Shown here: positions 44,842 through 55,184 of the stretch, in pieces
How the letters are laid out: every line of letters starts with the position of its first letter
How positions within the stretch are numbered: the first letter of the stretch is position 1
DNA from: Saururus chinensis
Taxonomy: Eukaryota > Streptophyta > Magnoliopsida > Piperales > Saururaceae
NCBI GenBank assembly: GCA_035235625.1
Contig: CP141141.1
Span: 41,005,719 to 41,069,718 of the forward strand
Length of the DNA stretch: 64,000 nt
Direction: 5' to 3'
Made by a program: the position numbers and the translations under genes
The notes under the pieces: generated by a model
Databases searched by the model: none
The model's input: only the letters and a program-made list of their open reading frames with translations
Told to the model about the DNA's origin: nothing

Positions 44842-46206
44842 TCAAAAGTCGATTAGGCCCTCCTTGAAGAAAGTAGCAAAACGCTCCATCTCCCACTCTG
44901 GTCCCACCAATCCAATCTCTATTCCCCCGTCCCCACCCCTACTCTCCGCTAGGGACATGGCCCCAGTGCTTTCGATCGAGACTATCTCCACCTTCTTAGG
45001 AGGGCCCCATCCAAAATCCGTCTCATAGACCCGAAACCGCGGTGACCCGGCAATGGACAGGATCCGCTCCCCTAACAGCTTTGGAAGCATAGGGACCATC
45101 GTCCTAATCCCCTCCACCACCCGCCCGTCTAGCCTTTGGATCCCGGCCTGAATCTCTCTTGAGGCGGCAATGAGACCGTCAGCCCCTCCAGCCAGCTCGG
45201 CCCCGCTTGCTGTGCATAGCACCCCGCCAATGCAGTTACCGAAGTAGGCCTCCGGCACCGGTGGGTCCAGCCGTGTCCGACAATCCGCTGCAAAGCTGAA
45301 ATAAGCGGTCTTGTCCTCTTGTCCGCGAGCCTTGGTCAAGCACACCCACATGTACGAACAGGCCACCACGAATGTAGACAGCCTGCCACTTGTGCCGGAA
45401 GAGATACGGTCCCGGAGCTTGTCGATTTGGTCCCGGGTCAGGACAAATGTGGAGCGCACGATTCGGCCGAGTTGGGTCTTCCTGGACGCCATCTCGAGGA
45501 AAGCCTCGAACTCGGGCCGGAATCGTTCCAAGTCCTGCAAGAACCCCCTCTTCTGCTCCTCCAGGTGTTCGAGGATTGCCCGATCGTAGACCGGCGACTC
45601 CTGAACCACCGATGGATTGCCGCCGGAGCGGTGAATCGCCGCCCAGGACTTGATGAACCAGGTGGAGCTGCTGCCATCTCCCACCGCGTGGTGTATTGAT
45701 ACGCCGAGGCAGAAACCGGCGCCGGGGAAGATGGTTACCTGCACTGCGAGCAGTGGAGACCGGCCCCTTTCGTCGGCTGCAGGGAGGGGCGGCACAAACG
45801 GGTGCATCACCTTCACATCTTTAGCATCATCGGCTACGAGAGCCGCAAAGTCCGCGTCGGACTCGGCAACGAGGAGCGGGACGGAGTCGCCGTCCGCGTA
45901 GGCGATGACGAAGTCCCCAGTCTCCGGGCAGGGAGCGAGGTTGCCCGCAAGCGAGAAGAAGGTCTGGAGGGCCAGGGAGAGGGAGCGGCGGAGGCCGGGG
46001 AGGTGGGAGCTGAGAAAGTCATCAGTGTAGACGCCGTCGTAGTGGTAGAAGAAGAGGCGCTGGACAGGTCCCACAGCAAGCCATAGCACGTCGAAGAAGG
46101 TGAGGGGGAGGGTGGTCGGAGGAACTGAATCAGACGGCGGGGACACCCGGAGCTGCTCCACTACCTTCACCGCCGGAGCCTCGGCCTCCGCATGAGTCAG
46201 AGCCAT
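44842..46206 (-). CDS. BAHD acyltransferase C (malonyltransferase-like clade)
   Basis: A single-exon 454-aa ORF on the minus strand, same length as BAHD-B. HHAVGDG puts the catalytic His173 and Asp177 at the same positions, with YFGNC at 321-325 and DFGWG at 397-401. The open frame continues 24 codons upstream to 46278, but the start at 46206 (MALTHAEA) matches BAHD-B and the upstream codons do not. Substitutions against B cluster in the middle (ADCRTRLDPPVPEAY, RTMVPMLPKLLGERIL) while the last 65 residues differ at one position. The gene looks functional; substrate specificity could differ from B. The upstream flank is unrelated to that of B beyond about 12 bases, so regulation may also differ. 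Confidence 0.94.
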   Translation of the reverse strand: MALTHAEAEAPAVKVVEQLRVSPPSDSVPPTTLPLTFFDVLWLAVGPVQRLFFYHYDGVYTDDFLSSHLPGLRRSLSLALQTFFSLAGNLAPCPETGDFVIAYADGDSVPLLVAESDADFAALVADDAKDVKVMHPFVPPLPAADERGRSPLLAVQVTIFPGAGFCLGVSIHHAVGDGSSSTWFIKSWAAIHRSGGNPSVVQESPVYDRAILEHLEEQKRGFLQDLERFRPEFEAFLEMASRKTQLGRIVRSTFVLTRDQIDKLRDRISSGTSGRLSTFVVACSYMWVCLTKARGQEDKTAYFSFAADCRTRLDPPVPEAYFGNCIGGVLCTASGAELAGGADGLIAASREIQAGIQRLDGRVVEGIRTMVPMLPKLLGERILSIAGSPRFRVYETDFGWGPPKKVEIVSIESTGAMSLAESRGGDGGIEIGLVGPEWEMERFATFFKEGLIDF

Positions 46207-46726
46207 GGCAAGAGACGTGTAATGGAAAATGGACCAAAGCACGCAATCATATCTGCTTAGACCAGTTTTTATAACCAATAGGGTAACATTCTATAATACC
46301 TAATTTTTTTTAAATATATTTTAAAAAATTTAAATTAAAATACAAACTAAAACGAAAAATGTACAACCACAAGGAGTATAAAGACACCGACATGAAACAC
46401 CACCTTCACGTCCAAAATGCATTTACAAAGCTGGAGTAAAATAACCTGACGCCTTCATGTATTATTGATGTTGTCTTCACTCTTCAACCACAAGCCAATC
46501 AATGCAGCTGATCTTAATGAAAGTAGTTCAATTTTAAAATCATCCATTTCTTATCGTCACATTTAATGCCACTTCGCATCAACGAGAGACTAACAGCAAA
46601 GTTAAAAACATACGAGTAAAATAAGATTGAGTGCAATCTGGCATATACGAAAATTTCAGTGTGCAATAAAGCAATGAAAATGAGACTTTATATGGTTGTC
46701 AAACATCTTCATTGTGCTAATAATTA

Positions 46727-49700
46727 TACTATAAGAAAAAAAAAGACTATTAGTAATTTTTTTAAGTATAGTTACTAACAATAAAAATGTCACTAATAGT
46801 ACTATTTATTAGCAATATTTGTTTACATTGTTAATATGAAAATATATTTTAAAATTTTTTAAAATTATTATTAGAGATATTATTTAAATGTCACTAAAAG
46901 TTTTTTTTGCGATGATTTTAAAAAAACATTGCTAATAATATAAAAACCCTTATCTATAACTAAGCTATGCAAATAATCTATTATTAGCATCAGTTTAAAA
47001 ACTATCGCTAATACATTATTTTTTTAAAATAATAGAGACATTTTTTTTGCATCGCCAATAAGAAATATTTTTTAAAACTTATTAGCAATGCTAATAATAG
47101 TGTAAATTACTTAAAAACATTGCGAATAAAAGTTTTATTTGTGACATTTACTTGTAAATATCGTTAATAATAGTGTTATTTGCAACGTTTACATGTAAAC
47201 GTCGCAAATAAACCCTCCCTCTTTGCTCTCCACTCTCTCTCTCTTTCTCTCTCTCCCCTGTCTCTTCGCTCTCTCCCTCCTTGTCTCTCTCTTCCCTCTC
47301 TCTCTCCCTCCCTGTCTTTCTCTTTCTCCCTCTCCCTCCCCCCCTTATCTCTCTCCCTCCATCTATCTCCCTCCCTCCCTATCTTTCTCTCTCTCTCCCG
47401 CTCTCTCTCACAACGGTTTATTTATTTTAATTTAAATAATTGATATTAAATAAAATTATTGGTATTTATGACACATCACAAATACCTAATATATTTGCAA
47501 TGCATAGATGTATGTGTTGCAAATACTCAATGGTATTTGAGACGTATAAATCTAAGCGTCGTAAATACCTTTGAGTGTAGTGATGTATAGCTCTATGCAT
47601 CGCAAATATCCTCTCTCTCCCTTCTCTCTCTCTCTCTCTCACTCTCTCTCTCGTCACTCTATCCCTTCTCTTCTCCCTCTCCCCTACATCTCCTCTCTCT
47701 CCCATGGCACTTTATTTATTATATATTATAAATTTAAATAAAATTCTTATTATTTGCGAAACATAGAACTATGTGTCGCAACTACTCAAGGGTATTCACG
47801 ATGTATAGATCTAAGCACCACAAATACCTTTGAGTATTTGCAACTCATAAAGGTATGTGTTGTAAATATCCTCTCTCCTCTCTTTCTATCTCTCTCCCCT
47901 CCCTCCCTCTCTCCTTCTATTACGCTCCGCCACTCTACCCTTGACCCGAACCCAGTTTAAGGTGGTGAGACACGACGCAAAAAAGTGGAAGATTAACCCA
48001 AAATGGTTCGTATCGAAGTACACAACACATGTTCTTTGTGCAAAAGTAAATAACATAAGGTAAAAGAGATTAATTGATAATCTTAGTCCAACACACCACC
48101 CACATCCACACATAAAGAACAAAGTCACAAGCCCTAAGGCTACATCATGTCTAAAGCCATCACAGATTATCCAAAGTATGAAATAAAGTCAAGTTTAACA
48201 TCAATATAACACATGACATAAGTTTAAAACAACCCAAGCATTTAGCCCCTTCTCATGGCGCATACCCATCCTCAAGCTCGACATATAAAGCATCCAGAGC
48301 ATCTGCATGACCGAGCATATATCATTATAACAAAACCATAAACAAAAAGGGGTGAGTTTAATTCAACAAGGGTTTAAAACGAAACATAAACTCATTATAA
48401 CACCACATATATTTTTCACATAGAAATCAACTTAAACATGCATTACATATCCTTTATATATACCTGTGCATCATGGGTTAAATAACATTTCATATTCACA
48501 TTTACACCACTTGTGCATCATAGACACATTTATAATTCATAACACACATGCACAATCTGTGCAATCATTTAAGTTTCATGATTCATTTACATCTTGTATG
48601 AATCAATTATCAACATTCACATTCATTATGCATAATCAAGCTACATTACACCCTGTATGTTTTAGTGTAATCATTCCGTATGCATATTGTGTAAACATAA
48701 GCATCATTGTCCCTACATAACCTATGTCAATGAGCATTATAATCCATATACATGCATAAATAATCTGGTGAATGTCTCACAATAGATAAACAATCCTACT
48801 TATCCTGACCGAAGCACAAGAAGACTTGCTCACCCTAAAAATCCTTAAAAGAAGTTCGAATTCCTAGAGAAGAAGATGAGCAATTTAGGTAAATCCCTAA
48901 TGGGAAAATTACCCATGGTAAGCTGGTACATATGGACATACTATACCGGATTCTCAAGTCCATAAGGTCACAATAATTATCACAATATAGCAAATCTACT
49001 ATTCTCACCCAAGGAGGAAACCCATCCTAAAAGGGACGTAAAACCCCATCCAATGGATACAAAACCCCGTCCTTTTAGACATAAAACCGATTCGATAAAA
49101 CTCCGATGTGGCTAATCTAAAAAACTACAGCATCCAATCGATTAATTATGGTTAAACATGATTAATCTTCATTTAGAAATCATTCTCATGATGCACGCGA
49201 CATGATATATATGTGAACAATGTTTAATGGATGCAAACATAGGTGAACAAACCCCAATCAGTCTTAAATGTATGAAACATGATCCATTTATATTAAATAA
49301 AAAAAATCATATACGCATGGGTAAGAGATACATTCATAGATATATTCTTAATTGAGCTAACACATGTGTAACATGACTCATTTGTAATTAAATTGACATG
49401 TGAAAGCATTAATATGCTCTCACAATCATAAGTTATTGATGTCATGGAATAAACATGAAGAAATAATCGAAATATGGATTTAAATCAAGCATAACATCAT
49501 ACTAAGCTTAAACTTGCATAGTCATCCCTTTAATTAAGCTAAACACATATAGCATGCTCCAAATGAAATTAAGGTGACATATGTAAGTATTCCTAGGTCA
49601 TCATAGTCATAATATACTGGAATCATGAGAAATAATAAAGAAACTGTCAAAATTCACTAAAACACACATGTAAGCAGAATTATTGTGTAGCCGTTAGAAT

Positions 49701-51712
49701 GCCCATGTAGGTCATTCAAATGGTGAAACATTGGTTCTGTTTTCCTATATGGCAGTTTGAATGGCAAAATAGCATGTTCGAACGGCTAGGCCCGTTAGCC
49801 CGTTCGAACAATTAGATCAATTTACTCTGGTTCGTCTTCTACCTCTTGAAATCCGAACTAAAATCATTCTAAAATTCTATATAAATTATCAAATCATCAT
49901 AAAAAATCATATAATAAATGCCTAAGCCTAAAACATGATGGATCTAAAATTTTTCATACTAAAATATGCAAAAAAAACCAATAAATCACATGTTTTTAAG
50001 AAATTGTCATGACCCTTCAAGTGGCTTTAAAAGCCTAAATAAACTCATAATTACGACATTACAATTAAGAAAATCACTCAAGGTGAAAACCCCTTAATTA
50101 CCTCTATTTAGCTTATGAATTTTTTGAACGAAATTCAACTTTAAGAAATTTTACCTAAAAAATTTGGGTTTTTGGTTAGTCCCAATCAAAACCTAGCTAA
50201 TAGACTCATGAGAATGATAAATTCAATACCTCCATAGGTTAAAAATGAAAATCACATAGATTAGGGCTCTAATATCAAAATTAAAAAGATAATCTTGATG
50301 GAAAGAAATTAAGAATCCAAATAGGAGAGTGAAGAAAGAGATGATTAAGACAAGGTGTGATTAGGAGAAAATCTTACCTTAAAAAAAAATCATTTGGGAA
50401 ATTGGGGTAGAGCCTAGCCTCCCACCTAATCTCAACCTTTCCCCATTTCGGAAATTGACTAGGTTTTTTCCTTTTATAGTAAGGGCTTGTAGGATAAAAA
50501 TTTAAATATTGGGCTAAAAAATAAGTAAATAAGCCCTAAGTGACCATTTAAGTGCACATTTCACTCAAATATGAATTTAATTACACCAAAGCTCACTTTG
50601 ACAAATCAATAAAAGGTTGGCGACTGAAAAGGGTAGCATGCCATCCCACACAGATGGGTTCCACAGTGAGGGCCGCTTCTTTGATCAAGGAAAATAGGAA
50701 AATCAAATCAAACTGAAACAATTGATTTCACACAAATAAAAATGTAATAATTTAGAAGATCCTACACCCTCTATTCTCTCTCTCACAACACTTTATTTAT
50801 TATATATTATAAATTTAAATAATTAATATTAAATAAAATATATGGTATTTACAACGCATAGTGCTATCTGTCACAAATACTTAAGGGTATTTGCGATATA
50901 TATATATCTAAGTGTCACAAATAACCTTGAGTATTTGTAACGCATAGTTGTATGCGTTACAAACACCCTCTATCCTTCCTCTCTATCTCTCTCTCTCTTC
51001 TCTCCCTCTTCTCTCTCCCCCGTCTTTCTCTATCTCTCTTCTCTCTCCCCCCTCTCCCCTCTCCCTCTCCCTCTCTCGCTCCCCACTCCCTCTTTCTTCT
51101 CTCTCTCCTCTCTTTCTCTCTGTGATCTCTCTCGCTTGCTCTCTCTTTGTATATATATTATATTTAAATAATAATATTAAATATATATTTTTTATATTTA
51201 TTATATATTTAAATAATATATATTAAATAATAAATAAATATATTATTATAATCTATAATAAAAATGTCAAATCTCACACATAAGGCCGAGGCTCACGCTA
51301 ACGCATGTGAGCCCAGTCTCACACAAAAGGGAGTAAAGAAAAAATATATAATAAATACGATGCTTAAACATAAGTGTCATAAATAGTAAAGAAATCAAAT
51401 TTATTTTATATTTTAAAAAATGCATTTGCGACACTTTTTTAAAAGTGTCATAAATAGTAATACTATTTGCAAAGCATAAAAGAGTCGCAAATAGTATTAC
51501 TATTTGAAGTGTCACAAATGCTATATTTAAAAAAAAAATTATGTTTAAGCATCGCAAATACTATTGACTATTTGTGACGTTTATTCATAAACGTTGCAAA
51601 TAGTACAATTAAAAACTTTATTTTATTTATGATGCTTAAATAGTGGTTATTAGTGACGCTTTTTATTGCGATGCTAATAAAAATGTTGCTAATAATCCTT
51701 TTTATTGTTGTG
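46727..51712. mobile_element. CACTA-like non-autonomous element in unit C
   Basis: The left end TACTATAAGAAAAA with ...GACTATTAG and the right end (reverse complement CACAACAATAAAAAGGATTATTAG) are inverted and CACTA-like. TAA occurs directly outside both ends (46721-46723, 51713-51715), fitting a 3-bp target duplication. Unit A at about 32603-32620 (GTGTTGATAAGTTGAAATATC) is the empty site. Subterminal zones at 46740-47210, 47500-47900 and 51330-51700 hold GCGACG/CGTCGC-type hairpins and CT-rich microsatellites. The core (about 47950-50760) is AT-rich without a transposase frame. Confidence 0.65.
47950..50760. other. AT-rich core of the unit C element, no gene recognised
   Basis: About 2.8 kb with no long open frame on either strand. 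Phrases such as GCCCGTTAGCCCGTTCGAAC and CTCGACATATAAAGCATCC read like decayed retrotransposon LTR sequence on the minus strand. I could not find termini or coding domains. Confidence 0.4.
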
Positions 51713-52283
51713 TAAGTTTAAATATCTTTAATACTTTACCATGCAAAAAAAGATGCTTATAATAATAGGAGGGTGTTAATTCTTGCAAATAAAAAAGATA
51801 ATTAAGTAATCGCACCAAATTAACCAAATTATGTGTCAAACAATTATGTAATTGCATATGGCTTGCCGATTTTTGGAAGGGAAAAAAAATTAACACATAC
51901 AAGCCTCTTTGGATCCTACTTGATCATGGGAATATGCACGGGAGTCGATGATATTTTTGATCCGACACTTAATATATGTTGGGCTCATTGTTAGAGGGGA
52001 ACATAAATACTCTTCCCTGATCATGACACATTTCATCGGAGATTATCAAATGCAAAGCTCCCTTGGCCTTATTGTACCTTTAGGAACTTCAATTCTTGAG
52101 TAGCTTAAGAAATGCAATGACAAAAGACTTAAAAAGGCAAATACCATAATTTAAATGAAAGAAGAGTTTACAAATAATCTTATTTTATGTGATCTTTTTC
52201 ATAGTACTTTGTGGATGGAACAAAAAGGGTTAAAGGATGAAATAAAAAAGATTAATTAATTGACTTTCTTAAATACTCCTCTA

Positions 52284-52446
52284 TCTCAAATTAACAACTC
52301 TATTTGGCAAAAAAATTTGCTCGTGATTAGTACTTAGAAAACAATATCATAAATTTATTTTTCCTTATCTTAAATATGAGTTTCACCATTTAATAAAGAT
52401 TCCTATTTTTTAAATATAACTATTAATATAAGGCTAAGAGAGTATC
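52284..52446. mobile_element. Stowaway-like MITE
   Basis: TACTCCTCTATCTCAAATTAACA on the left mirrors ATTAATATAAGGCTAAGAGAGTA on the right, flanked by TA. The interior contains GAGTTTCACCATTTAATAAAG, shared in opposite orientation with 16951-17132. Confidence 0.75.
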
Positions 52447-53070
52447 ACTTTATTCTAACTTACTGCCCTACGAATGCAATATATCTTCTTGTACTATAAA
52501 ACATCGGGAAAAACTATTAGGTTTTGTTTGGGTAGGTAGAAAGCGGTAGAAAATATAGGAATTTTTTAAAAATCATATAATTTCTAGTGTTTGGTATAAC
52601 TGAGAAAATGAAAAATGAGAAAAAAAATTGAGAGAAAAGAAATAAAAAATTGACAAGGATATGCGAAATAGACTGATCTTATTATCTCAAAGATATGCGA
52701 AATGACCATTGTTTCATCGGCCTACCTTCATATGGTAATTATTTAAAATATCCAGGTATTGGTCATATATATGGAAAAAATTCTAGCAGATAGGATTGGG
52801 AATGTGATGCAAATATTTAGACGCCTTAGATAATCGATCATATTTTTGTTACCAAATCGTACATTACGAAAAAACCCTCTCGCAGTTCGGCCAGCTCGCA
52901 ATCAGGCCCAAATATGGTATGGGCCCAATACATATGCCATACGGGGCCCAAATATGGTACGGAGGACAAGCACGTATGGCCCACGGGCTGTTTATCAAAG
53001 TTGTTAACAAGCTCAAATTTACCATGTATAGATGGCTAGAACGTAAGCACAAAAATTTAAGCGGTTGAAT
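52447..53070. other. Intergenic, 3' side of the U2 gene
   Basis: No protein gene recognised. The minus-strand open frame at 52864-53112 overlaps the U2 3' end and is not coding. Confidence 0.5.
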
Positions 53071-53074
53071 TGGT

Positions 53075-53273
53075 AGGGGGGTGCGCCAGGCCCATGCAGT
53101 AGTGCAACGCAAGGGCGACGCCTGAGAGCCCCCGGGAGCAAGCTACCGGTGGTGGGCCCTCCCCCACAAGAAATTAATTTAATATCATGTGGCCCAATGG
53201 GCCACGTATCAGATATTAAACTGATAAGAACAGATACTACACTTGATCTTAGCCAAAAGGCCGAGAAAGGTAT
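53075..53273 (-). ncRNA. U2: U2 spliceosomal snRNA
   Basis: On the minus strand the sequence starts ATACCTTTCTCGGCCTTTTGGCTAAGATC, contains the branch-site recognition segment GTGTAGTATCTGTTC, the Sm-proximal ATATTAAATTAATTT and ends in GGGCCTGGCGCACCCC, as in plant U2 RNA. Length is about 199 nt, with the 3' end uncertain by a few bases. U2 base-pairs with the intron branch point in the spliceosome. The GC-rich 3' half can form its conserved stem-loops (GGTAGCTTGCTCCCGG and GCGTTGCACTACTGCATGGGCC). The conserved promoter elements upstream indicate a real gene and not a retro-pseudogene. Confidence 0.95.
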
Positions 53274-53297
53274 GCTTTGAACAAGCCCAGCTGCCTC

Positions 53298-53305
53298 TTT
53301 TTGTA
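53298..53305 (-). promoter_or_regulatory. TATA-like element of the U2 gene
   Basis: TACAAAAA on the minus strand lies about 25 bases upstream of the U2 5' end. It is a weak TATA match, but its position fits. Confidence 0.5.
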
Positions 53306-53340
53306 GTTGCTGCCCTCTATGTGAGGTAGTCTACCCGGTA

Positions 53341-53351
53341 CGATGTGGGAT
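53341..53351 (-). promoter_or_regulatory. Upstream Sequence Element (USE) of the U2 gene
   Basis: On the minus strand ATCCCACATCG matches the plant snRNA USE consensus RTCCCACATCG perfectly. Spacing of about 35 bases to the TATA-like element is the arrangement of plant RNA polymerase II snRNA genes; Pol III types have about 10 bases less. Confidence 0.9.
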
Positions 53352-54395
53352 TAGCATCTACAACAATTTGATTTGATCGTTCTCTATGCAGAATTAATTA
53401 CTTAGCGGTTTGCAGCTTTTCTTGTTTTTTTGATATCTTCAATGTATATCACATATGGGATCAACGAATTAACCTGTCGAACACTAAAAACCAATGTAAA
53501 AAATGGACTAAAAATCTTGCTTACAGGGCAACAGCAAGTACACTTCAAATGATACAATCATGCAGTGGCAATAATATAATATGGCCCTAATTAACACTCT
53601 TTTGTTTCTTCCTTGATTCAATCAGATTTGATATTTGTGTGATGTAGTTAGCAAATATAAATGGGAGACTTCTTTTCTGTACTTTTTTTAAAAAAAAATT
53701 TCGTAAACTGTTGCATGCCTAATTGACATTTTTAACGGATGTTATTTTATTTGAAAGTTTTAGGCATTGAGATATTGAAAAGAAATCATACGCAAATTAG
53801 AATTATCAAAATCAAATTTACATTTTTACCAAAACACATTTGACATTAATGGCACATATGTCATGTATCATTTACACATTTCATCAGTTTTTTAAAGTGA
53901 TAATGATACCAATGAAAAAGTTCATGCCTTGGCTGTTCCATCCACCCTTAGGGGCTGCCCCACCCATGTCTAAAAAAGGGGCAGAGGGGCTAACACTGTA
54001 CCTCCCTCTAGCATATGCTTTGCAGGGGGGACTGTTGTTACTTGCTGGTTAAGGAGCTTTTGTTTTGTAAGTGATGCATTTCTTAGGTATAATTGATCAG
54101 ATTCCGTGTTTGTTGGCTGTGCCTTTCTTTTTGAAAGAACGGCTGGATATGCCACGTAATTATGAAGAATCAATAAGCCAGTCTGATGGAGAACCGCATG
54201 AATACAGATATGCTGCCTTGACAAAGTTCGTGAAATCAGCATGAGATCATATATCTAACAAAGGGAGGAAAGACATTTTCTGCTTTTAATTGACAATTAA
54301 CACAGTTGACATAATAGAATCAAGAAATTTTTTGTTAAAAAGAAACTAAAGCAAGATCTTGGAAGATTATAAAAGTACAGTTATCTAAAAGAGAA
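53352..54395. other. Intergenic, no gene recognised
   Basis: AT-rich DNA with short open frames that lack recognisable domains. Confidence 0.5.
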
Positions 54396-54838
54396 AATGG
54401 GAAAATTATATAAATTATATTAAAAAATAAAATAATTATTAAAATAAAAGAGAGATGAAAATATTTACAAAAATAATATTACTTTTTACCACATAGGCAT
54501 TAGTGCCCACTTGATTTTTTTTAAATTTTTTTATTAATTTCATTCTTTAACATTTGATGATGATTTTGTCCTTTACAAAGGATGAAATTACTATCAAATA
54601 GTAATTGTCATTTGAAAGAACAAAATCACCATTAAATAGTAATCTATCCTTTGATAATATCACCATTAAATAATAATTTCATATTTTCAAAAGAAAAAAT
54701 CACCAGAAATGCTTTTTCTAAAAAGCTACACAAGCGTCAACAGGTGGCAAAAAATAAACACAATTTTAGTAATTATTTTTATCTCTAATATTTTGGTAAA
54801 TATTTTATTTTTTAATATTATTTGTATAATTTTCCTTA
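54396..54838. mobile_element. TIR element with about 100-bp inverted ends
   Basis: Left GGAAAATTATATAAATTATATTAAAAAATAA mirrors right TTATTTTTTAATATTATTTGTATAATTTTCC. Further in, TTTTTACCACATAGGCATTAGTG mirrors CAACAGGTGGCAAAAAATAAAC. The inner part, ACACAAGCG next to TGGCAAAAA, recalls the element at 31693-32405, so both may belong to one family. No coding sequence. Confidence 0.65.
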
Positions 54839-55184
54839 AAAATTAAAAAATATATCATGTTGCTGTTTATCAGAGAAAATAGATTTTGCACTGGGTTCTC
54901 CTTCAAATACAAGCTGTGCACTCTCTTTTAAGGCAGTTTCTTCAAGTGCACAATGGAGTTGGATGTTTGGAGATCAGCCAAGGCTAGCAGATGCTCCACT
55001 TCGTTTCTTAAATATAGAGTTAAGAATCTTCCATAGTTCAATTAAATTCCAGGAGGAAAAAATGTCATATCACTGGTTGCATAAACTCGGAAGCACTAAT
55101 ACATCCATTATTAGACCATTAATTATTGATGATTGCATCTGCCATTTTTACATTAGGCGACATTGATGGGGCAGATGAAGAAGC

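Larger units (their letters stand above)
44690..52240. repeat. Segmental duplication unit C of the BAHD array
   Basis: It contains BAHD-C, a 5' flank matching unit A (31360-32640 without the A-specific insertions), a 5-kb CACTA-like insertion, then AATAATAGGAGGGTGTT (51764) and GACTTAAAAAGGCAAATA (52128), matching unit A at 32640 and 35092. It is the most divergent unit. Confidence 0.75.

Noticed and set aside
45311..46086. Several plus-strand ORFs antisense to BAHD-C, also at 40258-40848 opposite BAHD-B
   Set aside because: They are shadows caused by high GC at third positions of the real minus-strand genes; their products match no family.
44842..46278. Longer 478-aa form of BAHD-C
   Set aside because: The extra 24 N-terminal codons have no counterpart upstream of BAHD-B, and the family normally starts close to the VKVVEQ segment.
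53840..54052. 70-aa ORF with a hydrophobic end
   Set aside because: No start context, homology or conserved motif; it is within AT-rich intergenic DNA.
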